Positions 9,039 to 17,238 of a stretch of DNA of 64,000 nt are shown here, in pieces. The stretch covers positions 1-64,000 of the forward strand of contig JAQYVO010000199.1 in the NCBI GenBank assembly GCA_030145425.1. The letters run 5' to 3'. The DNA comes from Chromatiales bacterium. GTDB lineage: Bacteria > Pseudomonadota > Gammaproteobacteria > Chromatiales > Chromatiaceae. The notes under the pieces were generated by a model. That model ran no database searches. It worked only from the letters and a program-made list of their open reading frames with translations, and was not told where the DNA came from. A program made the position numbers and the translations under genes. Numbering within the stretch: the first letter of the stretch is position 1; each line of letters opens with the position of its first letter.

Positions 9039-9707
9039 ATGATAAGGGTCCGCTCACTTGAATTCCGCTATCCCGGTACCGATTTCCTGCTGCGCATTCC
9101 AGATTTTCAGGTCGGGACACGGGAGATGGTGGCGGTCATAGGCCCCAGCGGGTCGGGCAAGACCACGCTGCTGAACCTGGTGGCCGGCATCCTGGTTCCC
9201 GAACAGGGCAGCGTGCATTGTGCCGATAGCGAAGTCAGTACCCTGAGTGATGCCGCCCGCCGCGACTTTCGCATTTCCCGCATCGGCTTTGTCTTTCAGG
9301 ATTTCGAACTGCTTGATTACCTGAATGTACTGGATAACGTTCTGCATCCCTACCGTATTACCGGTGCCCTTAAACTGACACCCAGGATACGTGAACGGGC
9401 ACGCGACCTGCTGCAGCAGATGGGGCTGGGTGACAAGATCCAGCGCGGGGTGGAAAGGTTGTCCCAGGGAGAGAAGCAGCGCGTGGCCATCTGCCGTGCC
9501 CTGTTGCCATCGCCGCAAATCGTGCTCGCGGACGAAGCAACCGGCAACCTCGACCCACGCAACAAGGGGCACATACTGGATCTGTTGTTCGAGGCCGTAC
9601 AGGCTCATGGATCCACCCTGCTCGCCGTCACCCACGACCACGAGTTACTGCCACGATTCGATCGCACTGTCGATTTCAACGATTTTCTTGTTAAGGATGG
9701 ATTGTGA
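9039..9707 (+). CDS. ABC transporter ATP-binding protein (LolD/MacB type)
   Basis: Nucleotide-binding subunit of about 222 aa. It has Walker A GPSGSGKTT (about residue 37), a Q-loop FVFQDFELL, signature LSQGEKQRV, Walker B IVLADEATGNLD and the switch His in VTHDHEL. The EATGNLD form and its size are characteristic of the LolD/MacB/FtsE group. It pairs with the FtsX-like permease encoded next, whose GTG start overlaps this stop. I prefer the ATG at 9039 (MIRVRSLEFRYPG), which matches the usual family N-terminus. A TTG at 9015 would add eight residues. It presumably powers conformational work in the envelope rather than import, as in other type VII ABC systems. Confidence 0.92.
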   Translation: MIRVRSLEFRYPGTDFLLRIPDFQVGTREMVAVIGPSGSGKTTLLNLVAGILVPEQGSVHCADSEVSTLSDAARRDFRISRIGFVFQDFELLDYLNVLDNVLHPYRITGALKLTPRIRERARDLLQQMGLGDKIQRGVERLSQGEKQRVAICRALLPSPQIVLADEATGNLDPRNKGHILDLLFEAVQAHGSTLLAVTHDHELLPRFDRTVDFNDFLVKDGL

Positions 9708-10885
9708 TCGACAGCCTGTACATCGCCTGGAAATATGTCAGCTTCTACAAGGCGCGGACGGCGACACTGGTCGCCTGTGTGACCCTGATCGCCGCCCTGC
9801 CCCTGGCGCTGGAATTGGTGCTGGAGGAAAGCGAGCGGCAGTTGCTGTCCAGGGCGGAATCGACCCCGCTGCTGTTGGGTGCCAGGGGGAGTGCCCTGGA
9901 TCTGGTGATGAACAGCCTGTACTTCGGTGACGAGGTGCCTGAACTCATCTCCATGCGCGCAGCGGACGACATGGATGCTTCTGGACTGGCGACGCCGATC
10001 CCCTTGTACGTGCGTTTTCAGGCGCGCGGGTTTCCGATTGTCGGCACTACCCTGGATTATTTCGACTTCCGGGACCTGCATATTGCCCAGGGCCGGCAGA
10101 TGGCCCTGCTCGGTGAATGTGTCATAGGCGCCGAAGTGGCCGAACGGCTCGAGCTGAAGCCCGGCGACACCCTGTTGTCATCCCCGGAGACCCTGTTCGA
10201 CCTGGCGGGTGTCTATCCGCTCAAGATGAAGGTGGCCGGCGTGCTGGCGCGCAGCTACACACCGGACGACCTGGCCGTGCTGCTGGATCTAAAAACCGCC
10301 TGGGTGGTGCAGGGCCTGGTTCACGGTCACGAGGATGTCACCCGGACACAGGATGACAGTGTGATCATAAAGCGCAGTGACAACAACGTTATTGCGAACG
10401 CCAAACTGGTGGAGTACACGGAGATCACCACGGAGAACGTCGACAGCTTCCATTTTCACGGTGCCCCGGACGACTACCCGTTGACTGCCGTACTGGCGCT
10501 GCCCAATGACGAGCGCTCCGGAACCATTCTTCGCGGGCGCTATCTCGATACGGCGATCCCTTATCAGCTCGTCGTCCCAGGCGATGTTATCGTTGGGCTT
10601 CTGGCCAACATATTCCGCATCAAGAATGTATTGGATGCCGTGATACTGATGGTCGGGGTCGCCACAGCCCTGGCCCTGATCCTCGTGTTCGCCCTGTCAC
10701 TCAGGTTGCGTCAGCACGAGATCCGCACGGTATTTCGGATCGGCGGCAGCCGTTTGACAATCTTCCGCCTGCTGGGTGCGGAAATCACCATTATTTTCCT
10801 GGTGAGTGGGTTGCTCTGCGGTTTCGCCATGATTGTCGTGGATCAGTACAGCGCCGAGCTTGTGAGACGCCTGGTCATCGGATGA
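9704..10885 (+). CDS. FtsX/MacB-type ABC transporter permease
   Basis: Membrane subunit of 393 aa with the four-helix plan of the MacB/LolCE (type VII) group. One N-terminal helix (about residues 20-40) is followed by a periplasmic domain of about 240 residues. Three C-terminal helices (about residues 300-390) include the FtsX-like segment with EIRTVFRIGGSRLTIFRLLG. It starts at GTG 9704, overlapping the ATPase stop. Homodimers or heterodimers of such permeases move lipoproteins, peptides or toxins, or transmit mechanical signals. With only one permease gene present, a homodimer is likely. Its cargo is unknown. The link to a ZnuA-like protein is unusual. Confidence 0.9.
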   Translation: MIDSLYIAWKYVSFYKARTATLVACVTLIAALPLALELVLEESERQLLSRAESTPLLLGARGSALDLVMNSLYFGDEVPELISMRAADDMDASGLATPIPLYVRFQARGFPIVGTTLDYFDFRDLHIAQGRQMALLGECVIGAEVAERLELKPGDTLLSSPETLFDLAGVYPLKMKVAGVLARSYTPDDLAVLLDLKTAWVVQGLVHGHEDVTRTQDDSVIIKRSDNNVIANAKLVEYTEITTENVDSFHFHGAPDDYPLTAVLALPNDERSGTILRGRYLDTAIPYQLVVPGDVIVGLLANIFRIKNVLDAVILMVGVATALALILVFALSLRLRQHEIRTVFRIGGSRLTIFRLLGAEITIIFLVSGLLCGFAMIVVDQYSAELVRRLVIG

Positions 10886-10909
10886 TTGGGCTGCTCCCCT
10901 GATCAAGTT

Positions 10910-10976
10910 GTAGGGCCGAATTCATTCGGCCAACATCCTGTCCTGGGGTATTGGTCGAATGAATTCGACCCTACAG
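10910..10976. repeat. GTAGGG-type palindromic repeat, paired copy A
   Basis: Two inverted ends of about 24 bases flank a short spacer. The left end begins GTAGGGCCGAATTCATTCGG and the right end finishes GAATGAATTCGACCCTAC. Each end is itself palindromic. The element lies just after the ABC permease gene and before convergent fabI, where it could act as a hairpin. The same family recurs at 17166-17222 and 28594-28675. Confidence 0.85.
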
Positions 10977-11056
10977 TAAAGTAGCGTGTAGGATGTGCTC
11001 AATGTTCGTGGAAGCCAAAGAGTTCGAGTTTATGCAACAATCGGGTTAATTCGCAC

Positions 11057-11080
11057 TTGGCCGAATGAATTCGGCCCTAC
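11057..11080. repeat. GTAGGG-type repeat, solitary end
   Basis: A single right-end unit, TTGGCCGAATGAATTCGG followed by CCCTAC. It lies 80 bases past copy A and about 20 bases beyond the fabI stop. No matching left end is adjacent, so it is a solo end or remnant. It can still fold by itself because the unit is palindromic. Confidence 0.75.
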
Positions 11081-11101
11081 AGCGGGGAGCCGACGAACCG
11101 C

Positions 11102-11881
11102 TCAGCCCATGATGTTTACGCCGCCGTCGACGTACACCACGCCACCGGTTACCCGACGCCCGTAGGGTGTCGCCAGGAAGGCACAGTGAAACCCCACATC
11201 CATGATGTCCACGAGTTCCCCAACCGGGGAACGTTCGATAGCCTCGTTGAGCAGCAGATCAAAGTCTTTCAGTCCTGATGCCGCACGGGTCTTCAACGGA
11301 CCGGGAGAGAGGGCGTGGACCCGTATGCCCTGGGGTCCGAGTTCGTAGGCCAGATATCGGCAGGACGATTCCAGTGCAGCTTTCACGGGTCCCATGACGT
11401 TGTAGTTGGGCACGACTTTGTTGGCACCGTGATAGCTCATGGCGAACATGCTTCCGCCGTCGGTCATCAATGGGGCCGCCAGTTTGGCCATGCGTATGAA
11501 GGAGTGGCAGGAGATATCCATCGCCTTGCCGAAACCCTTGCCGGAACAATCGAGCAATCCGCCTTTCAGGTCCTCTGCCGGGGCAAAGGCAATGGAGTGT
11601 ACCAGGATATCCAGCCTCCCCCATCGCTGACGGATCTCATCGAATACTGCTTCCAGCATACCCTCCTGGCTCACGTCCAGGGGCATGAATATCGGGGCGT
11701 CGAGTTCCTTTGCCACAGGTTCGACATGAGGTTTGGCCTTCTCGTTAAGGTAGGTCAACGCGATGTCGGCGCCCATCTCGTGAAACGCCTTGGCGCACCC
11801 GTAGGCGATCGAATGTTCATTTGCCACGCCCACGACCAGGGCCTTGGCACCTTTTAAGGGGGGGCTCGGTATATCAACCAT
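11102..11881 (-). CDS. fabI: Enoyl-[acyl-carrier-protein] reductase (NADH)
   Basis: Catalyses the last reduction of the fatty-acid elongation cycle, trans-2-enoyl-ACP to acyl-ACP, in the cytoplasm. It is 259 aa, the usual length. It is a divergent short-chain dehydrogenase with N-terminal GVANEHSIAYGCAKA for the cofactor, SIAFAPAEDLKGG, and the catalytic Tyr...Lys region YHGANKVVPNYNVMGPVKAALE. The C-terminal GGVVYVDGG is typical. Its ATG overlaps the end of ackA (ATGA-type), so it is last in a MaoC-Pta/AckA/FabI operon. FabI is normally encoded elsewhere, so here it may serve a dedicated acyl pathway or be the housekeeping copy; sequence cannot decide. Confidence 0.94.
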   Translation of the reverse strand: MVDIPSPPLKGAKALVVGVANEHSIAYGCAKAFHEMGADIALTYLNEKAKPHVEPVAKELDAPIFMPLDVSQEGMLEAVFDEIRQRWGRLDILVHSIAFAPAEDLKGGLLDCSGKGFGKAMDISCHSFIRMAKLAAPLMTDGGSMFAMSYHGANKVVPNYNVMGPVKAALESSCRYLAYELGPQGIRVHALSPGPLKTRAASGLKDFDLLLNEAIERSPVGELVDIMDVGFHCAFLATPYGRRVTGGVVYVDGGVNIMG

Positions 11882-13076
11882 GATTCACTCCTGGCTCTCC
11901 GGTCACCACACGCAGTGTGTGACGCGCTATCATCAACTCTTCGTTAGTGGGTATTGCCCACACTGAGACACCGCTACCGGGGGTACTGATGCGTGGTCCG
12001 CCGCCAGCATTGGCATGTGTGTCCAGTTCCACGCCCAGCCAGGCGGCATCCCGACAGGCACGCTCCCGAATAAAATCCGAATTCTCGCCGATGCCTGCCG
12101 TAAAAACGATACTGTCGAGCCCACCCAGGGCAGCCGCCATGGAGCCCAGCTCTCGACCTATTCGGTAGACGTAATAATCGATGGCGAACCCGGCTCTTGG
12201 GTCCTCGCTCTCCTGCAGAACGCGCATGTCACTGGATATGCCGGACAAACCCAGCAGGCCAGACTCTTTGTAGATGAGCGTTTCCACCTCTCGCACATCC
12301 ATACCCCGCTGTTCTATCAGATAGAGCACCACGCCCGGATCAATGGTGCCGCATCGGGTGCCCATGGGCAGCCCTTCCACAGCCGTAAAACCCATGGTAC
12401 TGGCGATACTGTGGCCCGCTTTCATGGCACACATACTGGCACCGTTGCCCAGATGCAGTACCACCGCACGGCCCGAGGCCGCATCCGGGTCATACTTCGG
12501 AAGGACCGATGCTATGTACTCGTAAGACAAGCCATGAAAACCATAGCGCCGCACGCCGCTATCCGTAATTTCCTTCGGAATGGCAAACAACTGGGCCAGC
12601 TCCGGCTGACCGGCATGAAAGGCCGTGTCGAAACAGGCAACTTGAGGAAGATCAGGCACCAGGTCAAACAACAGCCGGATGGGAGAGAGGTTGTGGGGCT
12701 GATGAAGCGGTGCGAGGGGGACGAACTCCTCGAGCCGGTCCACGATGGCAGCGTCAAGACGCTCCGGGTGGGTGAACTCGACACCGCCATGCACGACGCG
12801 ATGACCGATCGCTATAGGTTTGTATTGGTTGGTGTGCTCCTTGAGAAAGCCGACCAGATGGTCCAGAGCCCCTTCATGGCCCAGGCGTTCGCCATCGGGC
12901 CATTGCTTCTCATCGATGACCTCCCCTGCCTGGTCCTTGGCCACGAACCGCGGCTTTGTATAGATGCCTTCGGCCTGACCGCTGTAGACCAGCCGGAGAT
13001 CGGCATCCTCTACCGCAAATACAGAGAATTTGATGCTGGACGAACCCGCGTTGAGGACAGTGATTGCATCGCTCAT
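11874..13076 (-). CDS. ackA: Acetate (acetate/propionate) kinase
   Basis: Interconverts acyl phosphate plus ADP with the free acid plus ATP. It is 400 aa, full length. Motifs of the acetate/sugar kinase/Hsp70 fold are present: VLNAGSSSIKFSVF at the N-terminus, IGHRVVHGG, CFDTAFH, RRYGFHGLSY, VVLHLGNGASM, MGTRCGTIDPG, and FTAGIGENS near the C-terminus. The partner phosphotransacetylase is encoded just upstream with a 20-base gap, and fabI overlaps downstream. The operon could generate ATP from acetyl-CoA or activate acetate. A broader short-chain acyl range is possible given the MaoC fusion. Confidence 0.95.
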   Translation of the reverse strand: MSDAITVLNAGSSSIKFSVFAVEDADLRLVYSGQAEGIYTKPRFVAKDQAGEVIDEKQWPDGERLGHEGALDHLVGFLKEHTNQYKPIAIGHRVVHGGVEFTHPERLDAAIVDRLEEFVPLAPLHQPHNLSPIRLLFDLVPDLPQVACFDTAFHAGQPELAQLFAIPKEITDSGVRRYGFHGLSYEYIASVLPKYDPDAASGRAVVLHLGNGASMCAMKAGHSIASTMGFTAVEGLPMGTRCGTIDPGVVLYLIEQRGMDVREVETLIYKESGLLGLSGISSDMRVLQESEDPRAGFAIDYYVYRIGRELGSMAAALGGLDSIVFTAGIGENSDFIRERACRDAAWLGVELDTHANAGGGPRISTPGSGVSVWAIPTNEELMIARHTLRVVTGEPGVNHG

Positions 13077-13096
13077 TAGGTGCTTTCCTCCGGGTT

Positions 13097-14482
13097 TCAG
13101 GGCGCGGCAGTCCGGCGTGCCTGTGCCACCATGGTCATTACGGCTACCGAGGCAAGCCGCGTGCGCACCGTATCGGCCCGGCTGGTAAGCACGATGGGAA
13201 CCCGGGTGCCCAGCACGATGCCGGCACTGTCAGCACCTGCCAGGTACTGCAGCTGTTTGGCCATCATGTTACCCGCCTCGAGGTCCGGGGCCAGCAGAAT
13301 GTCAGCCACACCCGCCACCTCGGAAACGATCTTTTTGGTCTTGGCCGCTTCCACATTAATGGCATTATCGAAGGCCAGCGGTCCATCCAGGATACCGCCG
13401 GTAATCTGCCCGCGGTCTGCCATCTTGCACAGTGTCGCCGCGTCAATCGTTGAGGGAATCCTCGGGTTGATGGTCTCCACAGCCGACAGGATCGCCACCT
13501 TCGGCAGCTCGATCCCCAGATCCTGCGCCAGGCCGATGGCGTTCTGCACTATGTCTACCTTGACCTCCAGGTCGGGATAGATATTGATGGCGGCATCGGT
13601 AATGAACAGGGGCCTGGGATAGGCAGGCACATCGAGCACAAATACGTGGCTCATTCGACGTGCCGTACGCAGACCCCGGCTGGATGAGACCACGGCACCG
13701 AGCAGCTCATCAGTGTGCAAACTGCCTTTCATCAGAGATTCCACCTCACCGGACCGGGCCATCTCCACGGCCCGCTCCGCCGCCGCGTGGCTGTGTTCGG
13801 TTGACTCGATTCGGAAAGGGCTCAGATCCACGCCCTCGGCCTCTGCCACGGCGCGGATCTTGGCTTCCGGCCCCACCAGCACCGGATTGATGAGCCCCTG
13901 CTTGTATGCCTCCAGGGGGCCGAGCAGGGAATCCCGGTCACAGGGATGCACGATGGCACAAGCGGCGGGCGTCATGCCCTTGCACTGCTTGAGCAACTTG
14001 GCAAAGGTGTCGTTGCGACGCAACATTATCTGTGGTGTCGCCACGTTGGAGTAGCTGATGCGCCGCGTGGGTGCCTCCACCGTAACCCTGCCGGAAACCA
14101 GCCTTTCGTCCCCTTTCCTGACTTCGCACTCAAATACCACAAGGTGGCCGGTTGGAATCTTTTCCAGAACCTTAACGGTGCCTGTCAGCTCGTCGCCGGT
14201 GAATACCTCCCCGGAAAACTCAAGATTCTGTCTCAATACCGTCGTTCCCGGCCCCGGCAGCCGCCGGTTGAGCATACCTGACACAAGCGCCTCGGCGCCT
14301 ACTGCCTTTGCACGGATGCCCGAATTTTCCGCTGCATCTGCCGGCTGCTCCAGGTGAAACGCGTCCACGTCCCCCGAAACCATCGCCAGACCCTCGATCT
14401 CTGCTTTGGAGATAACACGCGTTACCGTCTCGGACTGGCCGATCTCCATCTCATCGAATGTTACGTTGGTGAATGAATCCAT
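13097..14482 (-). CDS. MaoC enoyl-CoA hydratase / phosphate acetyltransferase fusion
   Basis: Bifunctional protein of 461 aa. Residues about 10-140 form a MaoC-like hotdog domain (FDEMEIGQSETVTRVISKAEIE, DVDAFHLE, LNRRLPGPGTTVLRQNLEF) with the expected Asp/His hydratase region. Residues about 160-461 form a phosphate acetyl/butyryltransferase (PTA_PTB) domain, with CAIVHPCDRDSLLG, SLMKGSLHTDELLG, ITDAAINIYPDLEVKVDIVQNA and GILDGPLAFDNAI. The fusion is known as bifunctional enoyl-CoA hydratase/phosphate acetyltransferase. The predicted role is (R)-type hydration of enoyl-CoA together with acyl-CoA to acyl-phosphate exchange, feeding AckA immediately downstream. Confidence 0.92.
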   Translation of the reverse strand: MDSFTNVTFDEMEIGQSETVTRVISKAEIEGLAMVSGDVDAFHLEQPADAAENSGIRAKAVGAEALVSGMLNRRLPGPGTTVLRQNLEFSGEVFTGDELTGTVKVLEKIPTGHLVVFECEVRKGDERLVSGRVTVEAPTRRISYSNVATPQIMLRRNDTFAKLLKQCKGMTPAACAIVHPCDRDSLLGPLEAYKQGLINPVLVGPEAKIRAVAEAEGVDLSPFRIESTEHSHAAAERAVEMARSGEVESLMKGSLHTDELLGAVVSSSRGLRTARRMSHVFVLDVPAYPRPLFITDAAINIYPDLEVKVDIVQNAIGLAQDLGIELPKVAILSAVETINPRIPSTIDAATLCKMADRGQITGGILDGPLAFDNAINVEAAKTKKIVSEVAGVADILLAPDLEAGNMMAKQLQYLAGADSAGIVLGTRVPIVLTSRADTVRTRLASVAVMTMVAQARRTAAP

Positions 14483-14531
14483 ATGCCTATTCCCGCAAAT
14501 ACTGAGATTTGATCTACAACTGCGGCTCGCT

Positions 14532-16865
14532 TCAAGCCTTCGTCCCGGTGGTACGCCGTGCCCTTTTCTTGACAGGAGCAGGTGTTACGGGCTCTTGACC
14601 CAGTATTTTGAAAATACGCCCAAACATCTCTGTCTGCTCTTTTTCCAGACCGGGAAAATCAGGGTCGGAGGCCAGCCGCTCCAGCAGGGTCAGGTATCGG
14701 GTGCGGTCACCTTCATCGGACAGCAGCGTCGCCATCGCCTCGAGTGCTTGTTCGGGTTCGAACTTCACGATCAGATCCTGTCGCCCCCTGATCAGGCGCC
14801 ATTCGTTCCAGGGCATCTCGGGCAACAGGTCAGCATTTCGTTTGACGAAGGAATCCTTCAATTCGATTCGCGACAACGGGATGGGGACACCCTCACGCTT
14901 GACCAGAACCGCCGTACGGGCAATCGCCGCGGGGTAGCCCCCCTTATCGATGTTAAGCAGGGCCTCTCTGACCCAGGGCAGATCCCTGGGATCCTCTATG
15001 GCAGTAGCCTGCTCTTCGGCTTCATGCTGCTCGGCCATGTGGAAATTAAAGATGTTTCCATACATGGCAAAGAACATGGCCTCGCTGTTGGCATCACGCA
15101 GGTCACGGTACAGGTCAAGGGAGGCGCTGACCTCCTCGGACACCAGTTCACCGGCCTGGCGTGACGGATGGGAATCGGTAACCGGCTGGCGAGCGTTTTT
15201 CACCATCTCGGCCGTCGATTTCAGCCACCAGAGTGCCGGATTGAGATCGGAAATCGCCCAGCGCTGCATGCGCAGCGGGTGAAAGGCCCGCATGTTTTCG
15301 GCTATGGTCTCGTTGGAGAATGCTTTGACCAGCGGGCTCACAAAAAGGTCATAGGCCTGCTGGTTGAGCTTGGCAACGGCAGAAACTGCCTCAAAGGCCT
15401 TCTCATCCTTGCGATGAAAGCGGTTCAACTGCTTGACGATATCCTCCAGCTTGTGTTCCTCGAAAGATACGTCGTAGTCGGGTTGGCCGCCCTTTCCCTT
15501 GGTTTCATGGATCTCCATGCCCCACAGGCCCGGTGGAAGCGCCTCGACGCTCTTGAGCACCGAGACGATCTGTTTGTGTTCCTTGCGTGCAACACCGCCC
15601 GAGACGAAGATGCCCAGATGCCCGACATCCTCGTGCAACAGGCCGACGATCACCTGCCCCCGCGCCTTGATCTCCTCGGTGCTGCCGTAAAGATCCGCGA
15701 TCCAGTTAAAGGCCTGCTGGGGCGGCGTGATGTTGTCTCCCATGGAGGCGAATACAATGATGGGTGAACGGATGGAGCGAAGATCGAAATAGTCGCCCCC
15801 GGCCTGCTGCACTCCGCCCGCCGCGAGCTTGTTTCCCACGAACAGGTTCTGAACGATCCATTCCATCTCCGACTGGTTGAGCATGTAGAACCCGCCCCAC
15901 CAGCGTTCAAATTCCAGGAATCGATCCCGTTCCGTATCCACATTCGTGAACAGATTGTAGTATTTCTCCCAGAAGGAGTTGGCGGGATTCAGGTTTTCGA
16001 AATTCTGCACCAGGTCGGCACCATCGAATTTCCCGGCGCCAAGATCCGAGGCAAACGAGGCCCCCCAGGAACCGCCCATCAGCCCCCCCGTGTACCGCAT
16101 GGGGTTGTCGCCCTCGTCTTCACTCCAGGCGCCACCCCAGTAGGACATGGGTGCCCCATTGATCACAATCGGCCCGGTGTCTTCCGGCGCTGACGAGGCC
16201 AGCATCATGGCAGCCCATCCGCCCTGGCAATTGCCGACCACAACCGGTGCGGCACTGTCCGGATGGCGCTCGCGCACCTCGTGGATGAACTTGCGCTCGG
16301 CATCGCAGACATCCAGAAGGGTCTGATCCGGTTCGGGTTCGGGAAAAAATATCACGAAGTAAACCGGGTGACCGTCCTCCAGGGCCACACCCACCTGGGA
16401 GTCGTCCTTGAAGCCCCCGATGCCCGGCCCGTGACCGGCACGGGGATCGATAATGACGTAGGGACGCCGTTTCTCGTCCACCTCCACACCCTCCGGGGGG
16501 ATGATGCGCACCAGCGCATAATTGACCGCGCGCTTGAACTCGCGCGCGTCAGAAATGATTTCGTAATCGAAATGAAGCACGGGCGGTTTGCCTTCCTTCT
16601 CGTGCTCGACGAAGACGTTGCCCCGTTCCCTCAGGATGTCCCAGAACAGAATGGACCGCTGGGTTGCGTCCGTCGTGTACTGTAGCCAGTCTCCCCAGAT
16701 CTCCCAGGGACTCTTGACATGGGATGTGGGGTCGAAATTCTGGATTGCTTCCCGCATCCGAGTGGAGAAGCGTTCCTGGGCCTTCTCAGTGCGCTTGCGG
16801 TAGACATTGGAGATCCGGTTGGTGAGCTCAACGCTGTCAACCATCGATGAAACGTTCTTTTTCAC
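14532..16865 (-). CDS. DUF3141 alpha/beta-hydrolase-like protein (Cys nucleophile)
   Basis: Large cytoplasmic-looking protein (about 777 aa) matching the DUF3141 family. The N-terminal third is helical (VYRKRTEKAQERFS, PWEIWGDWLQY), as in polyhydroxyalkanoate synthase-like proteins. The hydrolase core has IDPRAGHGPGIGG and the elbow VVGNCQGGWAAMM, so the likely nucleophile is Cys (about residue 208), as in PHA synthases. VFASMGDNITPPQQA and EDVGHLGIFVSGGVARKEH supply candidate Asp and His. The C-terminal half is family-specific. I chose GTG 16865 because GGAGG lies 7 bases upstream; the longer frame from GTG 16898 would begin almost at the predicted -10 box. Function is undetermined. It neighbours MaoC-Pta/AckA/FabI on the same strand with a 49-base gap. 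Confidence 0.85.
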   Translation of the reverse strand: MKKNVSSMVDSVELTNRISNVYRKRTEKAQERFSTRMREAIQNFDPTSHVKSPWEIWGDWLQYTTDATQRSILFWDILRERGNVFVEHEKEGKPPVLHFDYEIISDAREFKRAVNYALVRIIPPEGVEVDEKRRPYVIIDPRAGHGPGIGGFKDDSQVGVALEDGHPVYFVIFFPEPEPDQTLLDVCDAERKFIHEVRERHPDSAAPVVVGNCQGGWAAMMLASSAPEDTGPIVINGAPMSYWGGAWSEDEGDNPMRYTGGLMGGSWGASFASDLGAGKFDGADLVQNFENLNPANSFWEKYYNLFTNVDTERDRFLEFERWWGGFYMLNQSEMEWIVQNLFVGNKLAAGGVQQAGGDYFDLRSIRSPIIVFASMGDNITPPQQAFNWIADLYGSTEEIKARGQVIVGLLHEDVGHLGIFVSGGVARKEHKQIVSVLKSVEALPPGLWGMEIHETKGKGGQPDYDVSFEEHKLEDIVKQLNRFHRKDEKAFEAVSAVAKLNQQAYDLFVSPLVKAFSNETIAENMRAFHPLRMQRWAISDLNPALWWLKSTAEMVKNARQPVTDSHPSRQAGELVSEEVSASLDLYRDLRDANSEAMFFAMYGNIFNFHMAEQHEAEEQATAIEDPRDLPWVREALLNIDKGGYPAAIARTAVLVKREGVPIPLSRIELKDSFVKRNADLLPEMPWNEWRLIRGRQDLIVKFEPEQALEAMATLLSDEGDRTRYLTLLERLASDPDFPGLEKEQTEMFGRIFKILGQEPVTPAPVKKRARRTTGTKA

Positions 16866-16900
16866 GGGGGAACCTCCAGTTTTCATGTTGCGATGCACAA

Positions 16901-16906
16901 ATTATA
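16901..16906 (-). promoter_or_regulatory. Putative -10 box of the DUF3141 operon
   Basis: On the minus strand this reads TATAAT, a perfect -10 hexamer. It lies about 36 bases before the preferred GTG start and 23 bases before its GGAGG site. No good -35 is seen at 17 bases (GATCCA), so activation or an extended element would be needed. Its position argues against the GTG at 16898 as start. Confidence 0.5.
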
Positions 16907-17165
16907 CGCCAATCCGGTACCGTTGGATCAGACTATCGGTATCGAATGTGACACACGTCAACAGTATGTTTCCGATCTGAAAAATCGCCGGAATTAACGC
17001 CCGATAATGGAGGGTAATCTATGGTGGATTTCCGGATAACTTCCGGTGTTTTTGAGCAACCGGGGAAAGCGTGCTCGGAGAGCTGTCGATGTAACCAGGG
17101 AAGATTTCGGAGCCAGACATTCCGCCGGAAATCCCCCTCATTGGCTTTCTGCCCGATTGAGAATC

Positions 17166-17222
17166 GTAGGGTCGAATTTATTCGACCATCGGCTGTATTT
17201 GGCCGAATGAATTCGGCCCTAC
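17166..17222. repeat. GTAGGG-type palindromic repeat, paired copy B
   Basis: The left end GTAGGGTCGAATTTATTCGA and the right end GGCCGAATGAATTCGG plus CCCTAC are separated by about 10 bases. It sits in the roughly 370-base gap between the DUF3141 start and the end of mshG. The rest of that gap holds the DUF3141 promoter and no credible gene (a 69-codon frame at 17021 runs through the repeat). The repeat is 17 bases past the mshG stop, where the cluster's usual downstream genes are missing. Confidence 0.85.
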
Positions 17223-17238
17223 AAGGATAATCTACCTA

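Noticed and set aside
12015-13079. 354-codon plus-strand frame opposite ackA
   Set aside because: A shadow of acetate kinase; no independent motifs and no ribosome site.
17021-17230. 69-codon plus-strand frame upstream of mshG
   Set aside because: Its end runs through a GTAGGG repeat and it shows no domain or signal.
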